In this document: piece after piece, positions 25,563-36,388 of the stretch | Layout of the letters: each line of letters opens with the position of its first letter | Numbering within the stretch: position 1 is the stretch's first letter | Assembly: GCF_019823065.1 (NCBI RefSeq) | Contig: NZ_CP081966.1 | Span: forward strand, 4,557,501 to 4,621,500 | Source: Pseudomonas mosselii | GTDB taxonomy: Bacteria; Pseudomonadota; Gammaproteobacteria; Pseudomonadales; Pseudomonadaceae | Reading direction: 5' to 3' | DNA length: 64,000 bases | Made by a program: the position numbers and the translations under genes | The notes under the pieces: model-generated | What the model saw: only the letters and a program-made list of their open reading frames with translations | What the model was told of the DNA's origin: nothing | Databases searched by the model: none

Positions 25563-25722
25563 GGTCTCTTCCTTGTAGTGTCAGGCAAATCCATTGTCGG
25601 AACGGGCGATCTTGAGCCGCCTGCGTCCATCTTGCCTGCCACCGTCGGCCGGGCAAAGCCTGCCTTGGTATTGCCCCCGTGAATGACAAAGGCGCCGGGC
25701 GCCTTCGTCTCGTGCAGATACC

Positions 25723-26604
25723 TCAGCGCGACGAGGCGGCCCCTGGCAGCCCTGCACGCGGACCACCCAAGCGGCTCAGCCATACCGATGCCAGGATCAC
25801 CGAACCGCCAATGGCCAGGCGCCCAAGCGGTTCGTCCTGGTTCCAGATCAGCAGGTTGAGCAGCAGGCCCACCGGCACATGCAGGTTGTTCATGACCGCC
25901 AGGGTGCCGCCAGAGACCAGGCAAGCGCCCTTGTTCCACCAGTACAGCCCTAGCGCCGTCGGACACAGGCCCAGGAACAGCAGCACCAGCCACTGGGTGT
26001 CGGTGCTCGGCAGGTGCTGGGCATTGCCGAACAGTAGGAAGGCCGGCAACACCACCAGCAACGCGCCCAGGTAGAAATAGCCGAACCGGCGATAGTGCGG
26101 CAGGTCGCTGGGGTGGCGGGCCACCAAGTGGCGGTACAGCACCTGGCCGGCGGCGTAGGTGAAGTTGGCCAGTTGCAGCAACAGGAAACCGATGAAGAAC
26201 TCACCGGTGACCGTGTCGAAGCGGATCACCGCCGCGCCGGCCACCGCCACCAGGGCAGCAAGCAGCGCCCAGGGGTTGAAGCGCCGGTTCAGGGCATCCT
26301 CGATCAAGGTGACATGCAGCGGGGTAAGGATGGTGAACAACAGTACTTCCGGCACCGTCAGCACGCGGAAGCTGAGGTACAGGCAGACATAGGTGATGCC
26401 GTACTGCAGCGCGCCGATCAGCAGCATCGCGCGCATGAAACGCGGCTCGACCTGGCGCCAGCGGGTCAGTGGCAGGAACACCAGCCCGGCCAGCAGCACC
26501 CGGACCAGCACGGCGAAGTAACTGTCGACGTGGCCGGCCAGGTATTCGCCGATCAGGTTGAAGGAGTACGCCTGGATCAGCGCGACGATTATCAGGTAGC
26601 CCAT
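25723..26604 (-). CDS. EamA-family (DMT) transporter
   Basis: The 293-residue protein has ten hydrophobic segments in two EamA halves (second half from about 150, GQVLYRHLVARHP region). It resembles carboxylate/amino-acid exporters of the YddG/RhaT-like group. No substrate evidence. It is a single gene, about 160 bp from the LysR start. Confidence 0.82.
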   Translation of the reverse strand: MGYLIIVALIQAYSFNLIGEYLAGHVDSYFAVLVRVLLAGLVFLPLTRWRQVEPRFMRAMLLIGALQYGITYVCLYLSFRVLTVPEVLLFTILTPLHVTLIEDALNRRFNPWALLAALVAVAGAAVIRFDTVTGEFFIGFLLLQLANFTYAAGQVLYRHLVARHPSDLPHYRRFGYFYLGALLVVLPAFLLFGNAQHLPSTDTQWLVLLFLGLCPTALGLYWWNKGACLVSGGTLAVMNNLHVPVGLLLNLLIWNQDEPLGRLAIGGSVILASVWLSRLGGPRAGLPGAASSR

Positions 26605-26815
26605 GGTTGGCCCTCGTGGATCAAGGCGGGGACCTTAGCGGGTTGGGCCTGGGCAGTTCAACCATGGGGGTTGTGGGGGCAGTAAAAGCCTCTTCGCTGG
26701 CAAGCCCACTATCACAGGCCTTGAAAGCAGTGTTTTCTCTGTGAGAGCAACTGCCTTGCAGAACATTCATGGTTTGCATTTGCCCTTGTGGGAGCGCAAG
26801 GCATGAGGTCGGCAT

Positions 26816-26844
26816 AAAAAAGCCCGGCCATGAACTGGCCGGGC
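26816..26844 (-). terminator. Rho-independent terminator after azoR
   Basis: On the minus strand GCCCGGCCAGTTCATGGCCGGGC forms an eight-base GC stem followed by TTTTTT, about 50 bp after the azoR stop. Confidence 0.88.
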
Positions 26845-26895
26845 AGGCACACCCAAAGGAGCAACAAGGTGTCAGGGTTGGGAATTCGTCGCGGC

Positions 26896-27495
26896 TCAGG
26901 CCACCGCGGCCAGTCTTGCCTTGGCCTGGTTCAGGCCCTTCTCGTGGAACTCGCCGCTCATGTTCAGGCCTTCGGCGTGGATGAAGTCCACATCGTGGAT
27001 ACCGATGAAGGCCATCACCTGGCGCAGGTAGGGTTCCTGGTGGTCGCTGCTGGCACCGGCATGGATGCCGCCGCGGGCGGTCAGGACGATGGCGCGCTTG
27101 CCGTTGAGCAGGCCCTGCGGCCCGGTCGGGGTGTACTTGAAGGTGATGCCGGCGCGCAGCACGTGGTCCAGCCAGGCTTTCAAGGTACTGGGGATGGTGA
27201 AGTTGTACATCGGCGCGGCCATCACCAGCACGTCGGCGGCCAGCAGTTCGTCGGTCAGCACGTTGGAACGCGCCAGCGCCTCACGCTCGGCGGCGCTGCG
27301 CTGTTCCTCAGGCTTCATCCAGCCGCCAAGCAGGTTGGCGTCCAGGTGCGGCACGGGGTTCACCGCCAGGTCGCGCACCTTGATCTCGTCGGCCGGATGC
27401 GCCGCTTGCCATTGCTGGATGAAGTCCAGGGTCAGTTGACGGGAAACGGAATCCTGCTGGCGGGCGCTGCTTTCGATGATCAGTACGCGGGACAT
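26896..27495 (-). CDS. azoR: FMN-dependent NADH-azoreductase
   Basis: The 199-residue flavodoxin-fold protein starts with the phosphate-binding strand VLIIESSARQQDSVS. It contains the FMN-contacting APMYNFTIPSTLKAWLDHVLR and TARGGIHAG segments of the AzoR family. These enzymes reduce azo dyes and quinones with NADH. GGAGG lies six bases before the ATG. The promoter region carries two copies of ACCTATCGAT. Confidence 0.92.
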   Translation of the reverse strand: MSRVLIIESSARQQDSVSRQLTLDFIQQWQAAHPADEIKVRDLAVNPVPHLDANLLGGWMKPEEQRSAAEREALARSNVLTDELLAADVLVMAAPMYNFTIPSTLKAWLDHVLRAGITFKYTPTGPQGLLNGKRAIVLTARGGIHAGASSDHQEPYLRQVMAFIGIHDVDFIHAEGLNMSGEFHEKGLNQAKARLAAVA

Positions 27496-27553
27496 GGGCT
27501 GCCTCCATCGGCGGTAAAGGGTGGCGATTCGATGGAGGTGAGATTAGTGGTTG

Positions 27554-27597
27554 ACCTATCGATAAAAAAGCGTAAAAAGTGGGATCAACCTATCGAT
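27554..27597 (-). promoter_or_regulatory. Direct repeats in the azoR promoter region
   Basis: ACCTATCGAT occurs at 27554-27563 and 27588-27597, spaced 34 bp (about three helical turns), 59-102 bp upstream of azoR. This looks like a regulator site, but no regulator can be named. Confidence 0.45.
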
Positions 27598-27605
27598 TAA
27601 TCTGT

Positions 27606-27920
27606 TTATTCGGCTTTGCAGTCGAGCACGATGCGCAGCTTGATGATCTGCCGGTTGAACTTGGCGGTGACATCCACGCTCCTGCCGGCGGGCACATTGA
27701 CCCGACGCACCCGTGGCGCCTCAGGGCCGTTGCGGAAGGTGACCTTGCACGCCGCCGGCACCTGCCCATAGTTGTTGAGGCTGATCGAGCCGATGTCATA
27801 GGCCGTGTCGTAGACGGTGTAATCGACCTTGACCCCGGTCAGGTCCTTTTCCACGTCGATCGGGTATGCCATGGCCCCGAGGGGTAGGCACAACAGCAAA
27901 GCCGCACAACATTTCTTCAT
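27606..27920 (-). CDS. Small secreted hypothetical protein
   Basis: The 104-residue protein has a clear signal peptide (MKKCCAALLLCLPLGAMA, cleavage after AMA). The mature part is a compact strand-rich domain with two Cys (in PAACKV and VLDCKAE) that could form a disulfide. The ATG at 27920 is preferred because AAGGAGAG lies upstream. This conserved Pseudomonas type is sometimes mislabelled as a glycolytic enzyme; I see no catalytic motif. Confidence 0.8.
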   Translation of the reverse strand: MKKCCAALLLCLPLGAMAYPIDVEKDLTGVKVDYTVYDTAYDIGSISLNNYGQVPAACKVTFRNGPEAPRVRRVNVPAGRSVDVTAKFNRQIIKLRIVLDCKAE

Positions 27921-27970
27921 ACGGGCGCTCTCCTTGGGAAGAGCGCAGCTTAGGACAACAGGAGCCCTGG

Positions 27971-28894
27971 ATGAAAGCACCGCGCGTTACCCTGGATCAG
28001 TGGCGGACCCTGCAGGCAGTGGTCGACCACGGCGGGTTCGCCCAGGCCGCCGAGGCCCTGCACCGTTCGCAGTCGTCGGTGAGCTATACCGTGGCGCGGA
28101 TGCAGGAGCAGTTGGGCGTGCCGCTGCTGCGCATCGATGGGCGCAAGGCGGTGCTGACCGAGGCTGGCAGCGTGCTGCTGCGCCGTTCGCGGCAACTGGT
28201 CAAGCAGGCCAGCCAGCTGGAAGACCTGGCCCACCACATGGAACAGGGCTGGGAGGCCGAAGTGCGCCTGGTGGTCGACGCCGCCTACCCCAGCGCCCGC
28301 CTGGTACGCGCCCTGGCCGCCTTCATGCCGCAGAGCCGCGGCTGCCGGGTACGCCTGCGCGAAGAAGTGTTGTCCGGGGTCGAGGAAGTGCTGCACGAAG
28401 GCATCGCCGACCTTGCCATCAGCAGCTTCAACATCGGCGGCTACCTGGGCACCGAACTGAGCCCGGTGGAGTTCATCGCCGTCGCCCACCCCGAGCACGC
28501 CCTGCACCGCATGGGCCGCGAAATTACCTTCCAGGATCTGGAAAGCCAGTTGCAGGTGGTGATCCGCGACTCCGGCCGGGCCCAGCCGCGCGATGTCGGC
28601 TGGCTCGGCGCCGAGCAGCGCTGGACGGTCGGCAGCCTGGGCACCGCGGCGACCTTCGTCGGCAGCGGCCTGGGTTTTGCCTGGCTGCCCCGGCACATGA
28701 TCGAGCGCGAGCTGCGCGAAGGCGTGCTCAAGCCCCTGCCGCTGGATCAGGGTGGCAGCCGCCATCCGCTGTTCTACCTTTACTCCAGCAAGGAAAAGAC
28801 CCTGGGCCCGGCCACGCAGATCCTCATCGAACTGCTGCGCAACTTCGACACCGCGCCGCTGGACGTGCCCTTCGCAGCCCCCCCGCAAGCCTGA
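27971..28894 (+). CDS. LysR-family transcriptional regulator
   Basis: The 307-residue LysR protein has the HTH at about 7-65 (TLDQWRTLQAVVDHGGFAQAA) and an effector domain. AGGAG is six bases before the ATG at 27971. It is divergent from the small secreted protein gene with 50 bp between starts, and it is followed after 13 bp by a hydrolase gene on the same strand. Confidence 0.87.
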   Translation: MKAPRVTLDQWRTLQAVVDHGGFAQAAEALHRSQSSVSYTVARMQEQLGVPLLRIDGRKAVLTEAGSVLLRRSRQLVKQASQLEDLAHHMEQGWEAEVRLVVDAAYPSARLVRALAAFMPQSRGCRVRLREEVLSGVEEVLHEGIADLAISSFNIGGYLGTELSPVEFIAVAHPEHALHRMGREITFQDLESQLQVVIRDSGRAQPRDVGWLGAEQRWTVGSLGTAATFVGSGLGFAWLPRHMIERELREGVLKPLPLDQGGSRHPLFYLYSSKEKTLGPATQILIELLRNFDTAPLDVPFAAPPQA

Positions 28895-28907
28895 GAGGAC
28901 CGCGCCC

Positions 28908-29720
28908 ATGGCCTGTTTCGAACATGACGGATGCCTGCTGCATTACGAGGAACATGGCCAGGGCGAGCCCCTGGTGCTGCTGCACGGGCTGGGTTCGAGC
29001 AGCCAGGACTGGGAACTGCAGGTGCCCGAGCTCGGCCGCCAGTATCGGGTGATCCTCATGGACATCCGCGGCCACGGGCAATCCTCCAAGCCGCGCAAGG
29101 GCTACCAGATAAAGACTTTCAGCGCTGATCTGCTGGCCCTGCTGCGCCATCTGGACACCGGCCCGGTGCACTTCGTCGGCCTGTCCATGGGCGGCATGGT
29201 CGGTTTCCAGTTTGCCGTCGACCACCCCGACTGGCTGCGCAGCCTGTGCATCGTCAACAGCGCCCCCGAGGTCAAGCGACGCACCCGCAGCGACTGGATC
29301 TGGTGGCTCAAGCGCTGGGGCCTGGCACGCCTGCTCAGCGTCGAGACCGTCGGCAAGGGCCTGGCTGCGCGGCTGTTTCCCAAGCCGGAGCAGACCGAAC
29401 TGCGGCGCAAGATGGCCGAGCGCTGGGCGCGCAACGACAAGCGTGCCTATTTGAAAAGCTTCGACGCCATCGTCGACTGGGGCGTGCAGGAACGCATCGG
29501 CCAGATCCGCTGTCCCACCCTGGTGATCGCCGCCGACCACGATTACACACCGATACAACTGAAGGAGCGTTACGTCGCCCTGATGCCCAACGCCAGGCTG
29601 GCGGTCATCGACGATTCGCGGCACGCTACGCCCCTGGATCAACCCGAAGTCTTCAACCGTACCGTGCTGCAGTTCCTCGCAGCCGCTTCCACCTCTCAAG
29701 GATCTTTGAGCCCATGCTGA
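28908..29720 (+). CDS. Alpha/beta-fold hydrolase
   Basis: The 270-residue protein has the oxyanion-hole HG ([13 protein letters not shown]), the nucleophile elbow GLSMGGM (Ser about 95), an acid in AADHDYTP and the final His in DDSRHATP. It fits the 3-oxoadipate enol-lactonase/esterase-like group, but the substrate is open. GAGAGGA precedes the ATG. The end overlaps the cyclophilin gene by 7 bp, implying translational coupling. Confidence 0.87.
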   Translation: MACFEHDGCLLHYEEHGQGEPLVLLHGLGSSSQDWELQVPELGRQYRVILMDIRGHGQSSKPRKGYQIKTFSADLLALLRHLDTGPVHFVGLSMGGMVGFQFAVDHPDWLRSLCIVNSAPEVKRRTRSDWIWWLKRWGLARLLSVETVGKGLAARLFPKPEQTELRRKMAERWARNDKRAYLKSFDAIVDWGVQERIGQIRCPTLVIAADHDYTPIQLKERYVALMPNARLAVIDDSRHATPLDQPEVFNRTVLQFLAAASTSQGSLSPC

Positions 29721-30271
29721 AAAAACTTCTGCTCACCGCCTGCTCGGTCGCCTTCGCCACCAGCGTCATGGCCTCCGACAAGACCCCGCACGTTGAGCTG
29801 GTCACCAGCTTCGGCAAGATCGAGATCGAGCTGAACGCAGAAAAAGCACCGATCAGTACCAAGAACTTCCTCCAGTACGTGGACAGCGGCTTCTACAACA
29901 ACACCATCTTCCACCGCGTGATCCCGGGCTTCATGGTCCAGGGCGGTGGCTTTACCGACCAGATGGTGCAGAAGAGCACCAAGGACCCGATCCGCAACGA
30001 AGCGAGCAACGGCCTGCAGAACACCCGCGGCACCCTGTCCATGGCCCGCACCTCCGACCCGAACTCGGCCACCAGCCAGTTCTTCATCAACGTCGCCGAC
30101 AACGACTTCCTCAACCCGGGCCGCGACCGTGGCTACGCGGTGTTCGGCAAGGTCACCAAGGGCATGGAGGTGGTCGACCAGATCGTCAACTCGCCGACCA
30201 CCATCAAGAAAGGCATGCGCGATGTGCCGGCCGATCCGGTCTACATCAAGTCGGCCAAACGCATCGACTGA
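29714..30271 (+). CDS. ppiA: Periplasmic cyclophilin-type peptidyl-prolyl isomerase
   Basis: The 185-residue protein has a signal peptide ([20 protein letters not shown]) and a single cyclophilin domain. The domain carries [15 protein letters not shown] (catalytic Arg), [18 protein letters not shown] and [13 protein letters not shown]. It is the PpiA type that isomerises prolyl bonds in the periplasm. It overlaps the upstream hydrolase frame and is followed 51 bp later by the ABC exporter gene. Confidence 0.9.
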   Translation: MLKKLLLTACSVAFATSVMASDKTPHVELVTSFGKIEIELNAEKAPISTKNFLQYVDSGFYNNTIFHRVIPGFMVQGGGFTDQMVQKSTKDPIRNEASNGLQNTRGTLSMARTSDPNSATSQFFINVADNDFLNPGRDRGYAVFGKVTKGMEVVDQIVNSPTTIKKGMRDVPADPVYIKSAKRID

Positions 30272-30322
30272 TCCCGCGCCGCACAGGGACGTGAGTCGGG
30301 TCGAACAGGAGTGTCGTCACCC

Positions 30323-32155
<1,833 letters not shown>

Positions 32156-32170
32156 GTTAGACGCGGCCCC

Positions 32171-32287
32171 TGTAGGAGCGGCCTTGTGTCGCGAAAGGGC
32201 CGCAACGCGGCCCCGGCGATCTTTGCATCAACGCTGAAATCCTGGGGCCGCTTTGCGGCCCTTTCGCGACACAAGGCCGCTCCTACA
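32171..32287. repeat. Large REP-type palindrome (second family)
   Basis: TGTAGGAGCGGCCTTGTGTCGCG and its reverse complement face each other over 117 bp, with GGGCCGC arms inside. This is the second common P. putida extragenic palindrome. It lies between convergent genes and could also terminate both. Confidence 0.85.
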
Positions 32288-32310
32288 GGGATAGCGTGTG
32301 GCCAGGCACT

Positions 32311-33438
32311 TCAAACCTGGCGATACGGCAACATCCCCCGCGCCTCCTCGGCGTAGGCCAGTACTCCTTCGCGCTCCTGACGCAAAAAGTCTGAGACCGC
32401 CCGGCGCAACCCCGGGTGCAGCAGGTAATGCCACGACCGTGTGATCACCGGCTCAAACCCGCGAATCAGCTTGTGCTCGCCCTGGGCCCCGGCATCGAAG
32501 CGCTGCAGGCCTTCGCCGATCGCGAAGTCCATGCCCTGGTAGAAACAAGTCTCGAAATGCAGGCGGTCGAATTCGTCCAGGCAACCCCAGTAGCGGCCGT
32601 ACAGGCTGTCGCCCCCCACCAGGCTGAAGGCCATCGCCACCTCGCGCCCTTGCTGCCGGGCAATCACCACGCGAATCGCCTCGGGCATGCGCTCGGCCAC
32701 CAGGCTGAAGAACTCGCGAGTCAGGTACGGTGCTCGTCGCCGTACGGCATAGGTGTTGGCATAGCAGCGGTAGACGAAGTCCCACTGTGCCTCGCTCAGT
32801 TCATCGCCGCGGTACCAGGCGAAATCGATCCCGTGCCCCGCCACCTGTTCACGCTCCTTGCGCATCTGCTTGCGCTTGCGTGAGCTGAGGGTGTCGAGAA
32901 AGTCCTGGAAGTCCCGGTAACCCCGGTTACGCCAGTGGAACTGGCAGCCCAGGCGCTCCAACCAGCCCGGCTGGCCGGCAATGGCCGCGTCCAGCACACT
33001 GTCGGTGAAGTTGATGTGCGCCCCCGACAGCCCACCCTTGCCCAGGTACTCGGGAATCGCCTGCAACAGCAGCAGGCCATCGGCTGGATCGGCGGCCAGC
33101 AGACGCGGCCCCGCGACCGGACTGAACGGCACCGCGCCGAGCAGCTTGGGGTAGTAGGCAATGCCCGCGCGCTCACAGGCATCGGCCCAGCCATGATCGA
33201 ACACGTACTCGCCGAACGAATGCCACTTGCGGTAGGCCGGCAGCAGCGCCCGTACCTCGCCATCGCGCTCCAGCACCAGGTGTTCGGCGGCCCAGCCGGT
33301 GTCGGGCACCACGCTACCACTGTCTTCCATGGCACTGAGAAAGGCGTGGCGCAGGAACGGCTGACCGTCGGGCACCAGCGCGTCCCAAGTGGTCGCCGGC
33401 AGGTCGCGCAGGTGGGCAAGGCTGTGAAGGCTGATCAC
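32311..33438 (-). CDS. FemAB-like GNAT-fold protein (DUF482 family)
   Basis: The 375-residue protein matches the PF04339 'peptidoglycan biosynthesis/FemAB-like' pattern: RHAFLSAMEDSGSV near the start, RKRKQMRKEREQV in the centre, and HFETCFYQGMDFAI with GAQGEHKLIRGFEP near the end. The family has a double GNAT fold and presumably transfers an aminoacyl or acyl group; the real substrate is unknown. It starts with GTG and lacks a strong binding site. Confidence 0.85.
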   Translation of the reverse strand: MISLHSLAHLRDLPATTWDALVPDGQPFLRHAFLSAMEDSGSVVPDTGWAAEHLVLERDGEVRALLPAYRKWHSFGEYVFDHGWADACERAGIAYYPKLLGAVPFSPVAGPRLLAADPADGLLLLQAIPEYLGKGGLSGAHINFTDSVLDAAIAGQPGWLERLGCQFHWRNRGYRDFQDFLDTLSSRKRKQMRKEREQVAGHGIDFAWYRGDELSEAQWDFVYRCYANTYAVRRRAPYLTREFFSLVAERMPEAIRVVIARQQGREVAMAFSLVGGDSLYGRYWGCLDEFDRLHFETCFYQGMDFAIGEGLQRFDAGAQGEHKLIRGFEPVITRSWHYLLHPGLRRAVSDFLRQEREGVLAYAEEARGMLPYRQV

Positions 33439-33677
33439 GGTTGCAACTCGCTATGGACAGGGCGCCAGTATTGCCAAAGCCGCCGTGACACACAAATGAC
33501 GGCCTGTTTACTTAACAACAGTGCCACTATTCAGACATTATTCTGTCATTCCCCCCCGCAATACTTGCGCCTGTTTTCCGGAACCCCAGAACCTGTCTAT
33601 TCAGGCCCTTTCCGAAGACATGCCAACTCGGGGGCGGGCGCTTGAGCCTCCCCACTTTTTCCAACAGGGAGAACCTT

Positions 33678-34922
33678 ATGCGTCTTGTTTCTACACTTAC
33701 TGGAGTGAGCCTCACCGGCATGATGCTGGCTCTGAGTACTCCGGCCAGTGCTGCTGTCGACGCCAAGCTGCTCGAAATACTCCGCGCCAACGGCTCGATC
33801 AACCAGGCGCAGTACACCGAACTGCAGGGCGACCTGGCAAAGGAAACCAAGGAAAAGGCCGACCAGAAAGCCCAGTCCGAGCGCCTGAGCTCCTTCGAGC
33901 AGAAAGTGGCATGGGCCGCCAAGACCCAGATCAAGGGTGATGTGCGCCTGCGCTACGAAGACGTCAACGTCGACAACCCCAACAGCCGCAGTGGCAACCA
34001 GGACCGCGAGCGTGTGCGTGCCCGCGTCGGTTTCTACAGCGAGATCAACCCGCAGGTCGACGCTGGCATTCGCGTGGCCACCGGCAGCAGCTCGGACGCC
34101 CGCTCGACCAACCAGAGCCTGGACAACTACTTCGACAAGAAATCGCTGTGGGTGGACCTGGCCTACCTCGACTGGCACCCGACCGCCGTGCCGAACCTGC
34201 ACCTGATCGGCGGCAAGATGCTGCAGCCGTGGGTGAGCATGGGCGACATCATCTGGGACAGCGACATCAACCCGGAAGGCGTGGCCGTCACCTACAAGAC
34301 CAACCTGGGCGGCGCCGAAGTGTTCGGCAGCGCCGGTCACTACACCCTCAAGGACAACGTCGACGGCGACGGCGTGCAGTTCAAGCACGACGCACAGCTG
34401 TACCACGGCCAATTGGGCACCAAGTTCAACCTGGCTGACAGCGTCAAGGTCACCGTCGGCGGCAGCCTCTACGGTTTCGACAACGACAAGAAGTCGGCCG
34501 TGCTGCGCAGCTTCGGCAACACCACCACCGAGTTCAACCTGGCCGAAGGCTTCGGCCAGGTGGACTTCACCGGCTTCGCCATCCCGCTGTCGGCCTATGG
34601 CCAGTTCGTCAAGAACACCGACAGCACCGACGGCGAGGACAAGGCCTGGCTGGCCGGTTTGAAGACCAAGGTGGGCGCCTGGAGCCTGGACTACAACTAC
34701 CGCGACGTGCAGCGCAACGCCGTGGTCAGCCTGTTCACCGACTCCGACTTCGGCGCAGGCTTCACGGGTTCGCGTGGTCACAAGTTCAAGGTCGGCTACG
34801 AGATCGACAAGAACTTCTCCCTGGGCGCGGCCTACCTGATGGCCAAGACCGACCTGTCGCAGTTGCCGAACAACAACGCCGACGTCGACACCCTGCAGGT
34901 CGACCTGGAAGCCAAGTTCTAA
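33678..34922 (+). CDS. Putative outer-membrane porin
   Basis: The 414-residue protein has a signal peptide (cleaved after about residue 26, TPASA-AVDAK) and then a helical segment with coiled-coil character (about 35-75). A beta-barrel follows, with alternating strands such as DVRLRYEDVNVD, HKFKVGYEIDKN and TLQVDLEAKF ending in Phe, the outer-membrane assembly signal. It fits the 'putative porin' family common in Pseudomonas. AGGGAG precedes the ATG, and a strong terminator follows. Confidence 0.85.
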   Translation: MRLVSTLTGVSLTGMMLALSTPASAAVDAKLLEILRANGSINQAQYTELQGDLAKETKEKADQKAQSERLSSFEQKVAWAAKTQIKGDVRLRYEDVNVDNPNSRSGNQDRERVRARVGFYSEINPQVDAGIRVATGSSSDARSTNQSLDNYFDKKSLWVDLAYLDWHPTAVPNLHLIGGKMLQPWVSMGDIIWDSDINPEGVAVTYKTNLGGAEVFGSAGHYTLKDNVDGDGVQFKHDAQLYHGQLGTKFNLADSVKVTVGGSLYGFDNDKKSAVLRSFGNTTTEFNLAEGFGQVDFTGFAIPLSAYGQFVKNTDSTDGEDKAWLAGLKTKVGAWSLDYNYRDVQRNAVVSLFTDSDFGAGFTGSRGHKFKVGYEIDKNFSLGAAYLMAKTDLSQLPNNNADVDTLQVDLEAKF

Positions 34923-34948
34923 GCGCTACGCACCCTTGCTCCACCCTG

Positions 34949-34991
34949 AAGCGGGAAATGCTGACCCCATCCAGCGTTTCCCGCTTTTTTT
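34949..34991 (+). terminator. Rho-independent terminator after the porin gene
   Basis: AAGCGGGAAATGCTG pairs with CAGCGTTTCCCGCTT, with one interior mismatch, and is followed by seven T. Confidence 0.9.
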
Positions 34992-35047
34992 GCCTGTCAG
35001 AAAGCCGGGGCTGCTTTGCAGCCCCGATAGAGAAGTAAAAGTAGGTA

Positions 35048-36169
35048 TCAGCGTTTACGCAGAACCACACTACCAATCGAATAGCCAGCACCGAATGAAC
35101 TCAGTACCCCCAGCGAACCCTTGGCCAGGTCATCCTGATACAGGTGGAAGGCAATCACCGAACCCGCCGAACTGGTGTTGGCATAGCGATCCAGGATCAC
35201 CGGCGCATCTTCCTCGGCCACTTCACGCCCCAGCAGCTTCTTGACGATCAGGTGGTTCATGCTCAGGTTGGCCTGGTGCAGCCAGAAGCGCTTGACGTCC
35301 GACGGCTGCAGGTCGTTCTCGGCCAGGTGCTGGCCGATCAGCTCGGCAACCATCGGGCAGACTTCCTTGAACACCTTGCGGCCTTCCTGCACGAACAGTT
35401 TGTCGCGGGCACCGATGCCCTCTTCCGCGGCGCGGTTGAGGAAACCGAAGTTGTTGCGGATGTTGTTGGAGAACGCCGTCAGCAGCTTGGTGCTGACGAT
35501 GTCGAACTGATGTTCGGAGGTCGCCAGGTCGGCACGCTCGACCAGCACGGCGGTGGCGGCGTCGCCGAAGATGAAGTGGCTGTCGCGGTCACGGAAGTTC
35601 AGGTGGCCGGTGCAGATCTCCGGGTTGACCACCAGCACCGCGCGCGACTGGCCCAGTTGCACGCTGTTGGCGGCGGTCTGGATACCGAAGGTGGCCGACG
35701 AGCAGGCCACGTTCATGTCAAAAGCGAAGCCCTGGATGCCCAGTGCCTGCTGCACTTCGATGGCGATGGCCGGGTACGGGCGCTGCAGGTTGGAACAGGC
35801 GACGATCACCCCGTCGACATCGGCGGCGGTGCGCCCGGCACGCTCCAGGGCCTGGCGGGCGGCGGCCACGCCCATCTCGCAGAGGATCGATTGCTCGTCG
35901 TTGCCGCGCTCGGGCAGACGCGGCTTCATGCGCTGCGGATCGAGAATACCGGCCTTGTCCATGACGAAGCGGCTCTTGATACCCGAGGCCTTCTCGATGA
36001 AGGCGGCGTCGGACAGCGGCGCCGCCTCGACCTCGCCACGCTCGATGGCGGCGGCGTTGTCACGGTTGAAACGCTGTGCCCAGGCGTTGAAAGATTCCAC
36101 CAGTTCTTCGTTGGAAATGCTTTGGGCCGGGGTGTACAGGCCGGTGCCGCTGATGACGACGTTGTGCAC
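35048..36169 (-). CDS. Beta-ketoacyl-ACP synthase III (FabH2 / PA3286-like)
   Basis: The 373-residue thiolase-fold enzyme has the catalytic Cys in DMNVACSSATFG, the His in WLHQANLSMNH and the Asn in RYANTSSAG. It is longer than FabH (about 320) because of an N-terminal insertion. In size and neighbourhood it matches P. aeruginosa PA3286, which condenses a beta-oxidation-derived acyl-CoA with malonyl-ACP and so shunts fatty acids back into synthesis. The GTG start at 36169 has GAGG seven bases upstream. Confidence 0.87.
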   Translation of the reverse strand: MHNVVISGTGLYTPAQSISNEELVESFNAWAQRFNRDNAAAIERGEVEAAPLSDAAFIEKASGIKSRFVMDKAGILDPQRMKPRLPERGNDEQSILCEMGVAAARQALERAGRTAADVDGVIVACSNLQRPYPAIAIEVQQALGIQGFAFDMNVACSSATFGIQTAANSVQLGQSRAVLVVNPEICTGHLNFRDRDSHFIFGDAATAVLVERADLATSEHQFDIVSTKLLTAFSNNIRNNFGFLNRAAEEGIGARDKLFVQEGRKVFKEVCPMVAELIGQHLAENDLQPSDVKRFWLHQANLSMNHLIVKKLLGREVAEEDAPVILDRYANTSSAGSVIAFHLYQDDLAKGSLGVLSSFGAGYSIGSVVLRKR

Positions 36170-36252
36170 GGTCGTTCCTCTGGTCTGGGGCCATCGCCAC
36201 AAGGCGCTGGCCGGAATAAGGGCAACTTAATGGCACCTTGGTACCAATTTTG

Positions 36253-36354
36253 AGGCGAGGGCTGCGCCCTCGTTTGCGGCACAAGTCCGCTCCTACAGAA
36301 GAACGCCGATGCTGTAGGAGCGGACTTGTGCCGCGATCGGCCGCACAGCGGCCG
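36253..36354. repeat. REP-type palindrome
   Basis: GCGGCACAAGTCCGCTCCTACA at 36276-36297 faces its exact reverse complement at 36313-36334, with smaller GC arms outside. It lies between the FabH2-like and hrpA genes. Confidence 0.85.
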
Positions 36355-36388
36355 TAAATTCCACCAAGTTTGCCACAACTTGGGGAGT

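Noticed and set aside
26605..26895. Possible gene between the EamA gene and azoR
   Set aside because: Short frames only, no binding sites; the region holds a terminator and REP-like scraps.
32171..32287. Palindrome as a structured small RNA gene
   Set aside because: It matches a common P. putida extragenic repeat family and has no promoter-like sequence.
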